This document shows positions 1-9,421 of a stretch of 64,000 nucleotides of DNA, piece after piece; the stretch's first letter is position 1, and each line of letters begins with the position of its first letter. A program made the translations under genes and the position numbers. A model generated the notes under the pieces. The model made no database searches. It was not told the DNA's origin and saw only the letters and a program-made list of their open reading frames with translations. The DNA is taken from assembly GCF_003986975.1 (NCBI RefSeq), contig NZ_PIPO01000004.1, forward strand, positions 297,930 through 361,929. The letters run 5' to 3'. Source of the stretch: Aliidiomarina soli (GTDB lineage Bacteria; Pseudomonadota; Gammaproteobacteria; Enterobacterales; Alteromonadaceae).

Positions 1-1845
1 GGCCTGATCGCGAACCGTGATCACTCCAAGCTGTTGGTAGATCGAATGACGCCAGGCTTGCCCGCGTGGCGAACGCGTGCCGCGATTGTCTACTGATACC
101 ACGATGAAACCCTGTTGGGTGAGGTATTCATGCCACAGCCAGCTATGCCCTAGCCAGTTGTCGGCGACAGTCTGGCCCCATGGTTCTCCATACACATACA
201 TTAACAGTGGGTAGGATTTGCTGGGGTCGAGGTCAGCCGGGCGCATAATGTAGGCGTCTAGTTGTAGCCCATCGCGTGCTTCGACGCGAAAGAATTCCGT
301 CTCGCTGGTAATTCGCTCTGCCAGGGTATCGGCCAGTGTTTCATTCAGTTCCAGTTCGCTTACCACCTCGTGATCAGGCAAGCTCAGCATTCGCGTTTGC
401 GGCGCCTGGCCGATACTGGCGTAGCTGTGGATAGCAAATTCACCTTTGGCGTCAATCTGGTAATCATGGGTACCAGCCCAATCTGCCGGGGTCAGTCGTT
501 CTAAGGTTGTCGCTGTATCGGCCTGCGGCTGAATGGCCGCTCGCATTAGTACTCGCTGCAGTGGATTATCCGGGGCCGCTACGTAATAGACCCAGCCCTG
601 ATTGTCGGCGTTAATGACAATCTGCTTCACATCAATAATGTCGTAATCCCGATGCTCATCGCTTGTCAGGGGGCTGAGTTCGGCACCCTGCTCGTTGCGA
701 TCAACCCGGTATAACTGCCGGAACCCATTACGCTCACTGAGCCAGGTAAATGACTGGCCGTTGTTAAAGAACTGAATATCATCGACCTGCTCTACCCAGG
801 CATCGCTTTGTTCGGTGAGCAAACGCTGCACGTTTCCTTGCTGACGCTCAGCAACCCATAAGTGCATGGTGTTCTGGGCGCGATTCATTTGCTGAATCAG
901 CAATTCATCACTGTTGCCCGCCCATTCCATACGCACCAGATAATGGTCACGCGGTTTCCCGGGCAACTGCATCCAGGTGGTTTCACCCCCGTGGCTTGGC
1001 ATAACGCCAATACGCATTGCCGAGTTGGTCTCGCCAACTTTCGGATAAGGGAATTCGGTCAGGGTGGGATAGAGTTCAGAGACGTTATCTATCATCGTGA
1101 ACATCGGCACGTCACTGGTGTCGAGTTGCCAGTACGCAATGTGTTGACCGTCAGGGCTCCAGCGGAAACCATCACGTAGATAGAATTCTTCTTCGTTGAC
1201 CCAGTCGAATGTGCCGTTAATGGTATCTGTGCTGCCATCGTCGGTCAGTTGAGTCACCGAACGATCCGCAAGAACCTGCACATAGAGGTTATTTTCCATC
1301 ACAAAAGCGACCCGGTCTGCGCTTGGGTTGAACTTTGCAAACTGCAGCGTGGCTTCGGGCATATCAGCCCCCAGTTGCAGCAGTTCACCGCTGTTACGGT
1401 CGAGCACCCAATAATCGCCGAGGGTGTGGGTCCGCCACGAGCGGCGTGTATTGGTAAATATCAGTACCTTACTGGCATCGTCTGACCACTGGTAGTCCGC
1501 AATAGTCAATGCGCTTTCAGCGCCATCTGGGGTCAGTTCACTGGCGCTGACCATGACTTCAAGTTGCTCACCAGTGGCTGCATAGAGGACGATATCCTGG
1601 CCTTCGTTCGTGCCGGCTTCCAGGGTCGTGAAACCCCTGCCATCGGCTAACCAACGGCTGGTCGGAAAGCTCTCAACAGCGAAGGTATTTTTTTGATATA
1701 TATCGGAAAGTTCGAAGGTAGTAGGCAGGTTATGCGGTGTGCCCTGGTAGCGCGATTCGGTACTACTGCAGGCGACAAGGGTTAAGCCAGTTACGAGTGC
1801 CACTGCGGTAACGCGCTGGCGACGCAGGAAAGTAGAAAGAGTCAT
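1..1845 (-). CDS. Dipeptidyl peptidase IV (S9B family) lipoprotein, C-terminus cut off
   Basis: The gene starts at ATG 1845 on the minus strand and runs off the left edge, leaving 615 codons with no stop. Residues 1-26 form a lipoprotein signal with lipobox LVAC, so the enzyme should be anchored at C26 in the periplasm. A beta-propeller follows. It carries DWVNEEE at residues 214-220; in DPP IV this double-Glu element holds the free N-terminus of the substrate. The visible part ends early in the alpha/beta-hydrolase domain (VDNRGTRSPRG). The catalytic Ser, Asp and His lie outside the window and cannot be checked. Expected role: removal of X-Pro or similar dipeptides in peptide scavenging. It is transcribed divergently from oligopeptidase A, so two peptidases share one intergenic region. 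Confidence 0.88.
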   Translation of the reverse strand, partial: MTLSTFLRRQRVTAVALVTGLTLVACSSTESRYQGTPHNLPTTFELSDIYQKNTFAVESFPTSRWLADGRGFTTLEAGTNEGQDIVLYAATGEQLEVMVSASELTPDGAESALTIADYQWSDDASKVLIFTNTRRSWRTHTLGDYWVLDRNSGELLQLGADMPEATLQFAKFNPSADRVAFVMENNLYVQVLADRSVTQLTDDGSTDTINGTFDWVNEEEFYLRDGFRWSPDGQHIAYWQLDTSDVPMFTMIDNVSELYPTLTEFPYPKVGETNSAMRIGVMPSHGGETTWMQLPGKPRDHYLVRMEWAGNSDELLIQQMNRAQNTMHLWVAERQQGNVQRLLTEQSDAWVEQVDDIQFFNNGQSFTWLSERNGFRQLYRVDRNEQGAELSPLTSDEHRDYDIIDVKQIVINADNQGWVYYVAAPDNPLQRVLMRAAIQPQADTATTLERLTPADWAGTHDYQIDAKGEFAIHSYASIGQAPQTRMLSLPDHEVVSELELNETLADTLAERITSETEFFRVEARDGLQLDAYIMRPADLDPSKSYPLLMYVYGEPWGQTVADNWLGHSWLWHEYLTQQGFIVVSVDNRGTRSPRGQAWRHSIYQQLGVITVRDQA

Positions 1846-1930
1846 AATAGTAGTGTCATGATAATGGACGAACCCCCAGTGTAACCAAGTTTAGCCATTG
1901 AAAACACTGTTGCGCCTATACTCATTGCTT

Positions 1931-1966
1931 TCACTTGAGTGCTCACTTGAGTGTTCACTTGAATTT
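1931..1966. repeat. Three tandem 12-bp repeats between divergent peptidase genes
   Basis: TCACTTGAGTGC, TCACTTGAGTGT and TCACTTGAATTT follow one another without a gap. The first two copies differ at one base; the third has decayed at its end. Each intact unit contains CACT-TG-AGTG, a small inverted repeat. They lie in the 181-bp gap between the divergent DPP IV and prlC genes. The 12-bp period is close to one helical turn, as expected for stacked regulator sites, but slippage-generated repeats look the same. Confidence 0.7.
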
Positions 1967-2026
1967 CGCCTCCCGAGGCCTTATTTCAGTAGTAAATGCA
2001 TTTTCAGAATTTAGGTAGGTAGCTCC

Positions 2027-4093
2027 ATGAAGCAACAGGACCGTAGCGAAAACCCTCTGGCCGGCGATTTCCTTTATCCGCCATTTTCCGCAATTCAGGC
2101 CGAGCATATTCAGCCGGCACTTGAGCAGGCGTTAACCGAGAGCCGCGATTTAATTGAACGTGTGGCGGCACAGGCTTACCCGAGCTGGGAAACCCTGGTG
2201 GCGCCCCTGGAACATGCGGATGACAAGATCAGCCGGATCTGGTCGCCGGTATCCCACATGAATGCTGTGGTCAGCAACGACGCCTTGCGCGAGGCCCACG
2301 ACAACTGTCTTGCGCTGCTGTCCGATTACTCAACCTGGGTTGGCCAGCATGAGGGACTTTACCAGGCTTATCAGACCCTGCGTGGCAGCGATGAGTTTAA
2401 TTCACTGGATCAGGCTCAGCAGCGGGTGATTACCGAAACCCTGCGTGATTTCGAACTCAGTGGTGTCGCCCTCGCACCGAAAGACAAGTCGCGCTATGGC
2501 GAAATTCAGTCTCGTTTGTCGGAACTTAGCTCGACCTTTAGTAACCAGTTACTGGATGCAACTCACGCCTGGTATAAGCATGTCACCGATGAAAATGACC
2601 TAGCTGGATTGCCGGAAAGCGCGCTGGCAGCAGCGGCCGAACAGGCCAAAGAGCGGGATTTGGATGGGTGGGTATTTACCCTCGACATTCCAAGTTATTT
2701 GCCGGTCATGATGTACGCAGATAATCGCGCGTTGCGTGAAGAAATGTACCAGGCGTTTAGTACGCGGGCTTCAGATCAGGGGCCGAATGCAGGTGAGTTT
2801 GATAACAGTGCAGTAATGGAAGAGACCATTCGCTTACGCCATGAACTGGCGCGCTTACTTGGCTTTGCCTCCTATGCGGAGCTGTCGCTGGCGACCAAAA
2901 TGGCCGACAGCCCGGCTCAGGTGATGGACTTTTTAACTGACTTAGCCGAGCGCTCGTTACCAGCTGCCCGTGCCGATGTGGAAGAGGTTAAGGCGTATGC
3001 TCAGGCCAATGATTCGCTTGAACAGCTGCAGGCCTGGGACATGGCCTATTACAGCGAGAAGCTGAAACAACAAACCTATGATATTTCAGACGAGACTTTG
3101 CGTCCTTATTTCCCCGAAACGCAGGTCGTTAATGGCTTGTTCGAAGTGGCAAAACGCCTTTTCTCAATTCGCATTGAAGAGCAGCAAGGGGTTGATACCT
3201 GGCATCCGCAGGTACGGGTTTTTAATATCTACGATAAAAACGATGAACACCGGGCCAGTTTCTACCTTGATCTTTATGCGCGCGGGAAAAAGCGCGGCGG
3301 TGCCTGGATGGCCGAATGCGCAGTACGGCGGCGACTGCCGGATGGGTCGCTGCAAATACCTGTGGCCTACCTGACCTGTAATTTTAATAAGCCGGTCGGC
3401 GATACTCCGGCGCTGTTTACCCATGATGAAGTGATCACTCTGTTTCATGAGTTTGGCCATGGGTTGCACCATATGCTGACGCAGATTGATGTTGCAGGTG
3501 TTTCAGGTATTAATGGCGTGGCCTGGGATGCAGTCGAGCTGCCGAGTCAGTTCCTTGAGAACTGGTGTTGGGAAAAAGAGGCGCTGGCCTTCATTTCCAG
3601 TCACTATAAAACCGGTGAAGCCCTGCCGGATGATTTATTGCAACGGATGCTGGCAGCACGTAATTTTCAGTCGGCCATGCAGATGGTGCGTCAGCTTGAA
3701 TTTTCATTATTTGATATGCGTCTGCACCATGAAGTTGACCCCGAACGAGTTGCAATTCAAGCTATTCTCGACGATGTACGGAGTAAAGTGTCGGTGTTTA
3801 CACCGCCAGCATACAACCGTTTTCAGCATAGTTTCGGCCATATTTTTGCGGGCGGTTATGCCGCGGGGTATTACAGCTACAAATGGGCGGAAGTGTTGTC
3901 GGCAGATGCGTTCGCGCGGTTCGAAGAAGAAGGTATTTTCAATCCACAGGTAGGCCAGGACTTCCTCACTCAGATCCTGGAGCGAGGCGGTAGTGACGAT
4001 GCGATGACTTTATTCAAAGCGTTTCGTGGTCGTGAACCTGATATCAGCGCGTTACTTCGCCACAGCGGAATTACCGCGGATGTGAGTGGATAA
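2027..4093 (+). CDS. prlC: Oligopeptidase A (M3 family zinc metallopeptidase)
   Basis: This 688-residue protein has the usual length of PrlC/OpdA, a cytoplasmic oligopeptidase that degrades peptides, including cleaved signal peptides. The zinc site HEFGH is at residues 474-478 within FHEFGHGLHH. The third ligand Glu is expected about 25 residues later, in the segment with DAVELPSQFLENW. The C-terminal segment HSFGHIFAGGYAAGYYSYKW carries the substrate-binding His and Tyr residues typical of the M3 fold. There is no signal peptide. A hairpin follows the stop, and the next gene points the opposite way. Confidence 0.96.
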   Translation: MKQQDRSENPLAGDFLYPPFSAIQAEHIQPALEQALTESRDLIERVAAQAYPSWETLVAPLEHADDKISRIWSPVSHMNAVVSNDALREAHDNCLALLSDYSTWVGQHEGLYQAYQTLRGSDEFNSLDQAQQRVITETLRDFELSGVALAPKDKSRYGEIQSRLSELSSTFSNQLLDATHAWYKHVTDENDLAGLPESALAAAAEQAKERDLDGWVFTLDIPSYLPVMMYADNRALREEMYQAFSTRASDQGPNAGEFDNSAVMEETIRLRHELARLLGFASYAELSLATKMADSPAQVMDFLTDLAERSLPAARADVEEVKAYAQANDSLEQLQAWDMAYYSEKLKQQTYDISDETLRPYFPETQVVNGLFEVAKRLFSIRIEEQQGVDTWHPQVRVFNIYDKNDEHRASFYLDLYARGKKRGGAWMAECAVRRRLPDGSLQIPVAYLTCNFNKPVGDTPALFTHDEVITLFHEFGHGLHHMLTQIDVAGVSGINGVAWDAVELPSQFLENWCWEKEALAFISSHYKTGEALPDDLLQRMLAARNFQSAMQMVRQLEFSLFDMRLHHEVDPERVAIQAILDDVRSKVSVFTPPAYNRFQHSFGHIFAGGYAAGYYSYKWAEVLSADAFARFEEEGIFNPQVGQDFLTQILERGGSDDAMTLFKAFRGREPDISALLRHSGITADVSG

Positions 4094-4110
4094 TCGCTGA
4101 GTTGGTAATT

Positions 4111-4137
4111 GCAGCATACGCCGGACGCGTATGCTGC
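4111..4137. other. Perfect hairpin between convergent genes
   Basis: GCAGCATACGC and GCGTATGCTGC form an 11-bp perfect stem around a 5-base loop, between the convergent ends of prlC and the DUF2970 gene. Neither strand has a following T-run, so it is not a textbook intrinsic terminator. It may still stop transcription or protect mRNA 3' ends. Confidence 0.55.
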
Positions 4138-4138
4138 A

Positions 4139-4402
4139 TCAACTGGCGACGCTGATAATAGTACGGACTAAGAGCGCCATCAGGATGACACAGCCGACAA
4201 TGGCGATGGCACCGACAGCGATATAAGGCAATGGATTTGACTGGGCGAAATCGCGGGCGCGGGCTTGTTCACTCTGAACCCCCAACAGTGCGGCGGCAAC
4301 GCTTTTACACACCTGCCAAAAGGTAACTTTCTGACTGGAAGCCGATTCTTTGTCTGTCGATTGTTTGTCTGTTGATTCTTTGTTGGTCATAGGGGTCTTC
4401 AT
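4139..4402 (-). CDS. DUF2970 family small membrane protein
   Basis: This 87-residue protein has a hydrophilic N-terminus with a short repeat (STDKQSTDKES), then the conserved FWQVCKSVAAALLGVQSE block. A single transmembrane helix covers about residues 62-84. That arrangement, including the RDFAQSNPLPYIAVGA stretch before the helix, matches DUF2970. The family has no established function to my knowledge. Another in-frame ATG four codons downstream could be the start; neither has a strong ribosome binding site. The next minus-strand gene upstream is also a small, probably exported protein. Confidence 0.75.
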   Translation of the reverse strand: MKTPMTNKESTDKQSTDKESASSQKVTFWQVCKSVAAALLGVQSEQARARDFAQSNPLPYIAVGAIAIVGCVILMALLVRTIISVAS

Positions 4403-4446
4403 TTTACTGCTGAGTTAAATGTCGGATGACACCTGTCGCACTGAAT

Positions 4447-4812
4447 TTAATGAAACTGAGAAGCTTTACTCTGAGGGTCACTGCCAACGGTAAATAACCA
4501 CTCAAGAATATCTAAATAGTGGAACGAAAACGAACTGCGAGGGGCCCGGAGCTCAAAGCGCAGCTGGCTTTGCGAAATTCCACCTGGCTCAAGTGCCTGT
4601 TCCGCTGCATTACACAGTTGTTTTGTATCTGATTGACCGGTACGTTCGGACTGCGCAACTTGCCGCAACGGACAACGTAGCATACTGATCTCGCTGGGGC
4701 TGTTAGTGTTAGCCCCAGAGTTAGCTCCCGTGTCAGTCCATGACCACAGCAGGCTGGCAGAAACAGCCAGAAGCGTAACTAATATCGCATTTTTGAGTAA
4801 AAACTTAAGCAT
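4447..4812 (-). CDS. Hypothetical exported or membrane-anchored small protein
   Basis: I do not recognise this 121-residue protein. Residues 2-26 form a hydrophobic N-terminal helix that could be a signal peptide or anchor. After a Ser/Asn/Gly-rich linker, the body contains two cysteines (LRCPLRQ and KQLCNAA) spaced to form a disulfide in the periplasm, and then a beta-rich segment. The ATG at 4812 is chosen because AAAGGA sits six bases upstream; the in-frame GTG one codon earlier is too close to it. It is divergent from rpe and not obviously tied to it in function. Confidence 0.6.
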   Translation of the reverse strand: MLKFLLKNAILVTLLAVSASLLWSWTDTGANSGANTNSPSEISMLRCPLRQVAQSERTGQSDTKQLCNAAEQALEPGGISQSQLRFELRAPRSSFSFHYLDILEWLFTVGSDPQSKASQFH

Positions 4813-4972
4813 CACAATTCCTTTGGCAACACAGGTGTCGACAACTGGTTAATCTATCACCAATTTAAGTGGTGGTCTACATCTGAGTAACAACAGATGA
4901 TTCCGTTCCCTGTGACTGCTAAACTAGGCGGGTTTTCCCCATTTACCAACCCAATAAACGAAGAGAGAACCG

Positions 4973-5641
4973 ATGCAGAACCTGGACTACTGGATAGCAC
5001 CATCTATTTTATCAGCCGATTTTGCCCGCCTGGGCGAAGAAGTGGATGCAGTGCTCGCAGCAGGTGCCGACGTTATCCACTTCGACGTCATGGACAACCA
5101 TTTTGTACCCAACCTTACGATTGGACCTATGGTATGTAAAGCCTTGCGCAAGCATGGCATCACGGCACCAATTGACGTCCATTTGATGGTGGAGCCGGTG
5201 GACCGTCTGATCCCGGATTTTGCGGAAGCCGGCGCGTCTATTATAACCTTCCATCCGGAAGCATCTGTTCATCTTGACCGCACCCTGCAATTAATTAAGG
5301 ACCATGGCTGCCAGGCAGGACTTGTCTTTAACCCGGCGACGCCTCTGCATTATCTTGACTACGTGATGGACAAACTGGATGTTATCTTGCTGATGTCAGT
5401 GAACCCTGGCTTCGGTGGGCAGTCGTTTATTCCATCGACGCTGGATAAAATCCGTGAGGTTCGCAAGCGCATTGACGTAGCAGGACGACCTGTTCGGTTG
5501 GAAGTGGATGGTGGGGTGAAGGTTGATAACATTGGCGAGATCGCAAAAGCGGGTGCCGATATGTTTGTAGCCGGTTCAGCTATTTTTAATCAGCCTGACT
5601 ATAAGCAGGTGATTGACGCCATGCGTGAGCAATTGAAGTAG
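4973..5641 (+). CDS. rpe: Ribulose-phosphate 3-epimerase
   Basis: The 222-residue protein interconverts ribulose 5-phosphate and xylulose 5-phosphate in the pentose phosphate pathway. It is a TIM barrel with the family signatures in order: [13 protein letters not shown], the metal-binding [28 protein letters not shown] and EVDGGV in the phosphate-binding region. A GAAGAGAG ribosome binding site precedes the ATG. trpS follows 69 bp later on the same strand, an rpe-(gph)-trpS arrangement familiar from enterobacteria, with gph missing here. Confidence 0.97.
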   Translation: MQNLDYWIAPSILSADFARLGEEVDAVLAAGADVIHFDVMDNHFVPNLTIGPMVCKALRKHGITAPIDVHLMVEPVDRLIPDFAEAGASIITFHPEASVHLDRTLQLIKDHGCQAGLVFNPATPLHYLDYVMDKLDVILLMSVNPGFGGQSFIPSTLDKIREVRKRIDVAGRPVRLEVDGGVKVDNIGEIAKAGADMFVAGSAIFNQPDYKQVIDAMREQLK

Positions 5642-5710
5642 TCAGCGGACATTGTAATCAGAACATACTATTCAGTACATCAATAGCATACTAAAGAAGG
5701 TAACAGGACA

Positions 5711-6712
5711 ATGAGCAAACCAGTTGTACTTAGCGGATGTCAGCCATCCGGACAGTTAACCATTGGCAATTACATGGGGGCATTGCGTCAATGGGTTGGC
5801 ATGCAGGATAGCCATGACTGTAAGTTTATGCTGGTTGATTTGCATGCTATTACCATACGCCAGGACCCGAAAGAGCTGCATCAGGCAACCTTGAATGGGC
5901 TGGCGCTGTATATCGCCTGTGGCCTCGACCCGGCGCGCAGTACTATCTTTTTGCAGTCTCATGTACCTGAGCATACGCAGCTGGCCTGGATCCTGAATTG
6001 CTATACCCAAATGGGTGAGCTAAACCGGATGACCCAGTACAAAGATAAAACAGCAAAAAACGAAGCTAATATGAACGCTGGGCTGTTTACGTATCCGGTA
6101 CTGATGGCGGCCGATATTCTGCTTTATAATGCCAATCAGGTGCCAGTCGGTAATGACCAGAAGCAGCATCTTGAACTGGCCCGCGACGTCGCGACCCGGT
6201 TCAATAATATCTATGGTGATACCTTTGTGGTGCCGGACCCTTTCATTCCTGAACATGGCGCGCGCATCATGAGCCTGCAGGACCCGTTGAAAAAAATGTC
6301 CAAGTCAGATGAAAACCCAAATAACTTTATTGGCCTACTGGAAGACCCGAAGAAAATCGCGAAGAAAATTAAGCGCGCGGTCACGGACTCTGACGAACAG
6401 GCCCGGGTTTATTTTGATCCAGAGGAGAAACCGGGAGTTTCTAACCTGTTAACACTGTTGTCCGGGGCCACGGGCAAATCAATTGAGTCCCTGGTTCCTG
6501 ATTATGAAGGCAAGATGTACGGCCATCTGAAAGGGGATGTGGCGGATGCCGTGGTAGCGATGCTGGAACCTTTGCAACAGCGTTATCATGCGCTGCGTGA
6601 CGACCGCGCAGCACTTAATAGCATTATGCAGGACGGCGCAGAAAAAGCGCGGGCCTCCGCTGCTGAGACAGTGCGCAAAGTTTACGACACTATCGGTTTT
6701 GTCACTCCGTAA
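5711..6712 (+). CDS. trpS: Tryptophanyl-tRNA synthetase
   Basis: This 333-residue class I aminoacyl-tRNA synthetase charges tRNA-Trp. The N-terminus has [18 protein letters not shown], which contains the HIGH-equivalent TIGN. The loop KKMSKS is near residue 195. GDL-type nucleotide-binding elements and a length close to 334 residues agree with the bacterial enzyme. It lies downstream of rpe and probably shares its transcript. Its stop codon falls next to a 15-bp direct duplication at the junction with the convergent thioredoxin gene. Confidence 0.97.
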   Translation: MSKPVVLSGCQPSGQLTIGNYMGALRQWVGMQDSHDCKFMLVDLHAITIRQDPKELHQATLNGLALYIACGLDPARSTIFLQSHVPEHTQLAWILNCYTQMGELNRMTQYKDKTAKNEANMNAGLFTYPVLMAADILLYNANQVPVGNDQKQHLELARDVATRFNNIYGDTFVVPDPFIPEHGARIMSLQDPLKKMSKSDENPNNFIGLLEDPKKIAKKIKRAVTDSDEQARVYFDPEEKPGVSNLLTLLSGATGKSIESLVPDYEGKMYGHLKGDVADAVVAMLEPLQQRYHALRDDRAALNSIMQDGAEKARASAAETVRKVYDTIGFVTP

Positions 6713-6740
6713 TCAGTTATTCAAGAATCAGCTATTCAAG
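6711..6740. repeat. 15-bp tandem duplication at a gene junction
   Basis: AATCAGTTATTCAAG is followed directly by AATCAGCTATTCAAG, with one mismatch. The first copy follows the trpS stop. The second contains the stop and last codons of the convergent thioredoxin gene. It looks like a replication-slippage duplication. Confidence 0.75.
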
Positions 6741-7532
6741 TCGCCGCAACGCGTTTTCCAGCGTTGCGGTATTGAATTCCCCGATATGGGTATAGCTCAC
6801 ACGGCCGTCACTATGCAGAAACAAGGTGGTGGGCAGAGCATGCGAACCGACTGCCTGTCCGAGTTCAGCGTTCGCATCCAATAAAACATGAGGCAGTGTC
6901 AGCTGCTGTTGCTGCAGGAATTGCTCGACAGTGCCTGAACCCTCGCCTTGATTAACGGTAATAAAAGCAACCTCAGGCCAGTCGGTGCTGGCTTGTTCCA
7001 GTAGCGGCATTTCACGTACGCAGGGTGGGCACCAGCTGGCCCATAAATTGATCACCAGCGGTTGCCCAGCAAAGTCTGCCGGCAATTCTCTGGCGTGTCC
7101 TTCGAGGTTGGTTAAAGCCAACGCTGGTAAGCCGGTTTGTTGTTGGTAATATTGACTGACGTTAGTCAATACGACGGCCACAAACAGTCCTGACAGGGCA
7201 GCCGTTGCTAAGCGTAATTTCGCTTGCGGAAGGCGGTAGAGTTCCCAACCGGTCCAGAGTATACCGGCAATGATCCCAGTGCTGAGTGAAAAGCCACCAT
7301 CGCGGATATTGATCAGTTGCCAGGGCGCGCTAAGATAGACATCGTAATATTTAATTACAAATACCAGACGGGCACTGATCAAACCCACGGCTATAATACG
7401 AAAAAGTATGTCGCCCATGCCGTACGCCTGGCGTCGGCTGAGCAACCAGCCCAATAAAAAAGCGGTTGCGCAGCTGATAAAGAAAATCAGATGGTGGGTG
7501 GCAAATGTAAATGGGCCAAAGGTAACGGACAT
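6732..7532 (-). CDS. TlpA-like thiol-disulfide oxidoreductase with Lgt-like membrane domain
   Basis: The 266-residue protein has two parts. Residues 1-125 hold about four membrane helices resembling prolipoprotein diacylglyceryl transferase, with ISARLVFVIKYYD and then INIRDGGFSLSTG, where Lgt enzymes usually have GG-SFHGG. The catalytic-region His is replaced, so Lgt activity is unlikely. Residues about 135-266 form a thioredoxin fold with active site WCPPC at 167-171 and the cis-Pro motif SHALPTT, so the redox domain should face the periplasm. Expected role: reduction of periplasmic disulfides, for example in cytochrome c or redox maintenance. The substrate is unknown. It is convergent with trpS and divergent from the TraB-family gene. 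Confidence 0.85.
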   Translation of the reverse strand: MSVTFGPFTFATHHLIFFISCATAFLLGWLLSRRQAYGMGDILFRIIAVGLISARLVFVIKYYDVYLSAPWQLINIRDGGFSLSTGIIAGILWTGWELYRLPQAKLRLATAALSGLFVAVVLTNVSQYYQQQTGLPALALTNLEGHARELPADFAGQPLVINLWASWCPPCVREMPLLEQASTDWPEVAFITVNQGEGSGTVEQFLQQQQLTLPHVLLDANAELGQAVGSHALPTTLFLHSDGRVSYTHIGEFNTATLENALRRLE

Positions 7533-7600
7533 GGCTGAACTCTCTGCTGATGGTGGTGAGTTGGCTAAAATAGCAGTCTACGATAGCAAGGAAATATGAA

Positions 7601-8461
7601 ATGAAAATGATGTTTCGAACTTTTACACTGGCGTTGCTTGTTTCAGTGTTCACCATTAGCACAGCGCAGGCCTCGTTGCTGTGGAAAGTAACCGGCAATG
7701 ACCTGGACCAGCCTTCATACCTGTTTGGCACGATTCATGTGATTTGTCAGGATCGGTTTTACATGGATGAGCGCATCGAAGATGCAATTGCCAGCAGCGA
7801 GCAACTGGCTAAGGAAATTGATATCTCTGCACCAGGGACCATGATGCGCCTGCAGCAGTTAATGGTAAACCCTGATGGACCTTATCTTGAAGAGCACCTT
7901 AATGAAGACGAACTGGCAACGCTGGACCAGTATTTTCTCGATAACTTCGGTGTCGGCCTGGCGCAGGTTGGAGCGCTGAAACCAATGGCGCTCAACTCGA
8001 TGTTACTGATGGGCGCAATGCCATGTGCTGATACCGAGTCGTATGAAGCCTTTTTTGCGCAACGCGCGTCAGAACTTGAACTACCAATTCTTGAATTAGA
8101 AAGCGTCGAGTTTCAGATGAGTCTGTTCGACAATATTCCTCAGGAGGAACAGGTTAGCTGGCTGCTGGAAATGGTTAAAGACGACCAGGCAACGACTGAA
8201 CAAATGGAATCTCTGATTGATGCTTACTTAAGCGAAGATCTGGATACCTTATTAGCGTTAATGGAAGAGGATCCGCAATTTGCCGAGTACGCTGAGGTGT
8301 TGCTGGATGAACGCAATCAGAATTGGGTCGCACCGATCCGTGAGATGATCCATGAGCGGAGCACCTTTATTGCTGTGGGCGCTGGTCATTTGCCAGGCGA
8401 CATGGGGGTTATCACCTTATTGCAGGATGCTGGCTATACGGTGGAACCAGTCGCTCGCTGA
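7601..8461 (+). CDS. TraB/GumN family protein, exported
   Basis: The 286-residue protein starts with a signal peptide (cleavage likely near AQA-SLLW). It has the TraB/GumN hallmarks: LFGTIHVIC with its GxxH near the N-terminus, a conserved E-LE-VE region (LELESVEFQ), and GAGHLPGDMGVITLLQDAGY near the C-terminus. The family is related to Tiki metalloproteases; bacterial members are common but mostly uncharacterised, so protease activity is only an inference. An AAGGA ribosome binding site lies eight bases before the chosen ATG. A strong terminator follows. Confidence 0.85.
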   Translation: MKMMFRTFTLALLVSVFTISTAQASLLWKVTGNDLDQPSYLFGTIHVICQDRFYMDERIEDAIASSEQLAKEIDISAPGTMMRLQQLMVNPDGPYLEEHLNEDELATLDQYFLDNFGVGLAQVGALKPMALNSMLLMGAMPCADTESYEAFFAQRASELELPILELESVEFQMSLFDNIPQEEQVSWLLEMVKDDQATTEQMESLIDAYLSEDLDTLLALMEEDPQFAEYAEVLLDERNQNWVAPIREMIHERSTFIAVGAGHLPGDMGVITLLQDAGYTVEPVAR

Positions 8462-8491
8462 GCCTTCGGCTTTGCTGCAAACGTTGAATTG

Positions 8492-8526
8492 AAAAAGACC
8501 TGCTGATACTCAGCAGGTCTTTTTTA
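8492..8526. terminator. Bidirectional intrinsic terminator
   Basis: AAGACCTGCTGA and TCAGCAGGTCTT pair around TAC. The stem is flanked by an A-run on the left and six Ts on the right, so it can end transcription from both convergent genes. Confidence 0.93.
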
Positions 8527-8539
8527 TTGCAGCTGGTGA

Positions 8540-9421
8540 CTACAGCTGATTAAGGGGGAGCTTCAGATAGACCTTGCCGCTGTCGTCTGCCGGAGGCATG
8601 TGGCCTGCGCGAATATTGACCTGAATCGATGGCAGGATCAGTCGCGGCATATCGAGAGTGGCGTCGCGGGTATCCCGCATCTCGACAAACTCCTGCTCGG
8701 AGACCCCGTCGTGAACGTGGATATTACGGCTGCGCTGTTCAGCAACCGTGGTCAGGTACTCGTGTGAACGACCCTCTGTGGGGTAATCGTGGCAAATATA
8801 CATCTGTGTTTCGGGTGCCAGCGCCAACAACTTTTTGATCGAGCGGAACAGGGTCTTCGAGCTGCCTCCCGGGAAGTCGCAACGGGCGGTCCCAACGTCA
8901 GGCAGGAATAGAGTGTCGCCGACAAACAGTGCCTGTTCGTTAACCAGATAGGCGAGATCGGCCGGAGTATGACCCGGGGTATGGATAACCCGGAACTGCA
9001 GTTCACCAACCCTGAAGGTTTCCTCGTCTGCAAAAAGATGGTCGAAGTGAGCACCATTCGGCAAGAACTCTTTTTCCAGATTAAAGACCTCTTTGAATAT
9101 TTTCTGCACGCCCTTAATGTGCTCACCTATCCCAACTTTGGCGCCTAATTGCTCACGCAGAAACGGAGCCGCAGACAAGTGGTCCGCGTGAGCATGTGTT
9201 TCCAGTATCCATTCGATTTCGAGGCCTTCTTCATGCACGAAATTGACGATGTTCTGCGCGCTGTCTGTTTTCGTTCGTCCTGACTTGTAGTCAAAGTCGA
9301 GCACCGAGTCGATCACGACGCCTTTGCCTTTTGGTTTGTCATAAACCACATAGCTAAAGGTTTCACTATCATTATCAAGAAATGCTTTCACCATAGGTGC
9401 GGAAAGTTTGTTCTGGCTCAT
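8540..9421 (-). CDS. MBL-fold metallohydrolase, persulfide dioxygenase-like
   Basis: The 293-residue cytoplasmic protein carries the metallo-beta-lactamase metal motif THAHADH (H76, H78, D80, H81), a further His in HTPGHT (H151), the Asp of FVGDTLF (D169) and a C-terminal CHDYP. This pattern, with GTARCDFPGG after the bridging Asp, resembles the ETHE1/Blh branch, which oxidises glutathione persulfide to sulfite. Substrate assignment is inference. A glyoxalase II-like role is less likely because the C-terminal glutathione-binding domain is absent. A very strong GAGGAGG ribosome binding site precedes the ATG. It is divergent from the cytochrome bd operon; that oxidase type is often sulfide-resistant, so a shared sulfide-tolerance role is possible. 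Confidence 0.82.
   Translation of the reverse strand: MSQNKLSAPMVKAFLDNDSETFSYVVYDKPKGKGVVIDSVLDFDYKSGRTKTDSAQNIVNFVHEEGLEIEWILETHAHADHLSAAPFLREQLGAKVGIGEHIKGVQKIFKEVFNLEKEFLPNGAHFDHLFADEETFRVGELQFRVIHTPGHTPADLAYLVNEQALFVGDTLFLPDVGTARCDFPGGSSKTLFRSIKKLLALAPETQMYICHDYPTEGRSHEYLTTVAEQRSRNIHVHDGVSEQEFVEMRDTRDATLDMPRLILPSIQVNIRAGHMPPADDSGKVYLKLPLNQL

Noticed and set aside
3486..3953. 155-codon open frame on the plus strand within prlC
   Set aside because: It lies in another frame of a clear M3 peptidase gene, has no ribosome binding site and no recognisable protein pattern.
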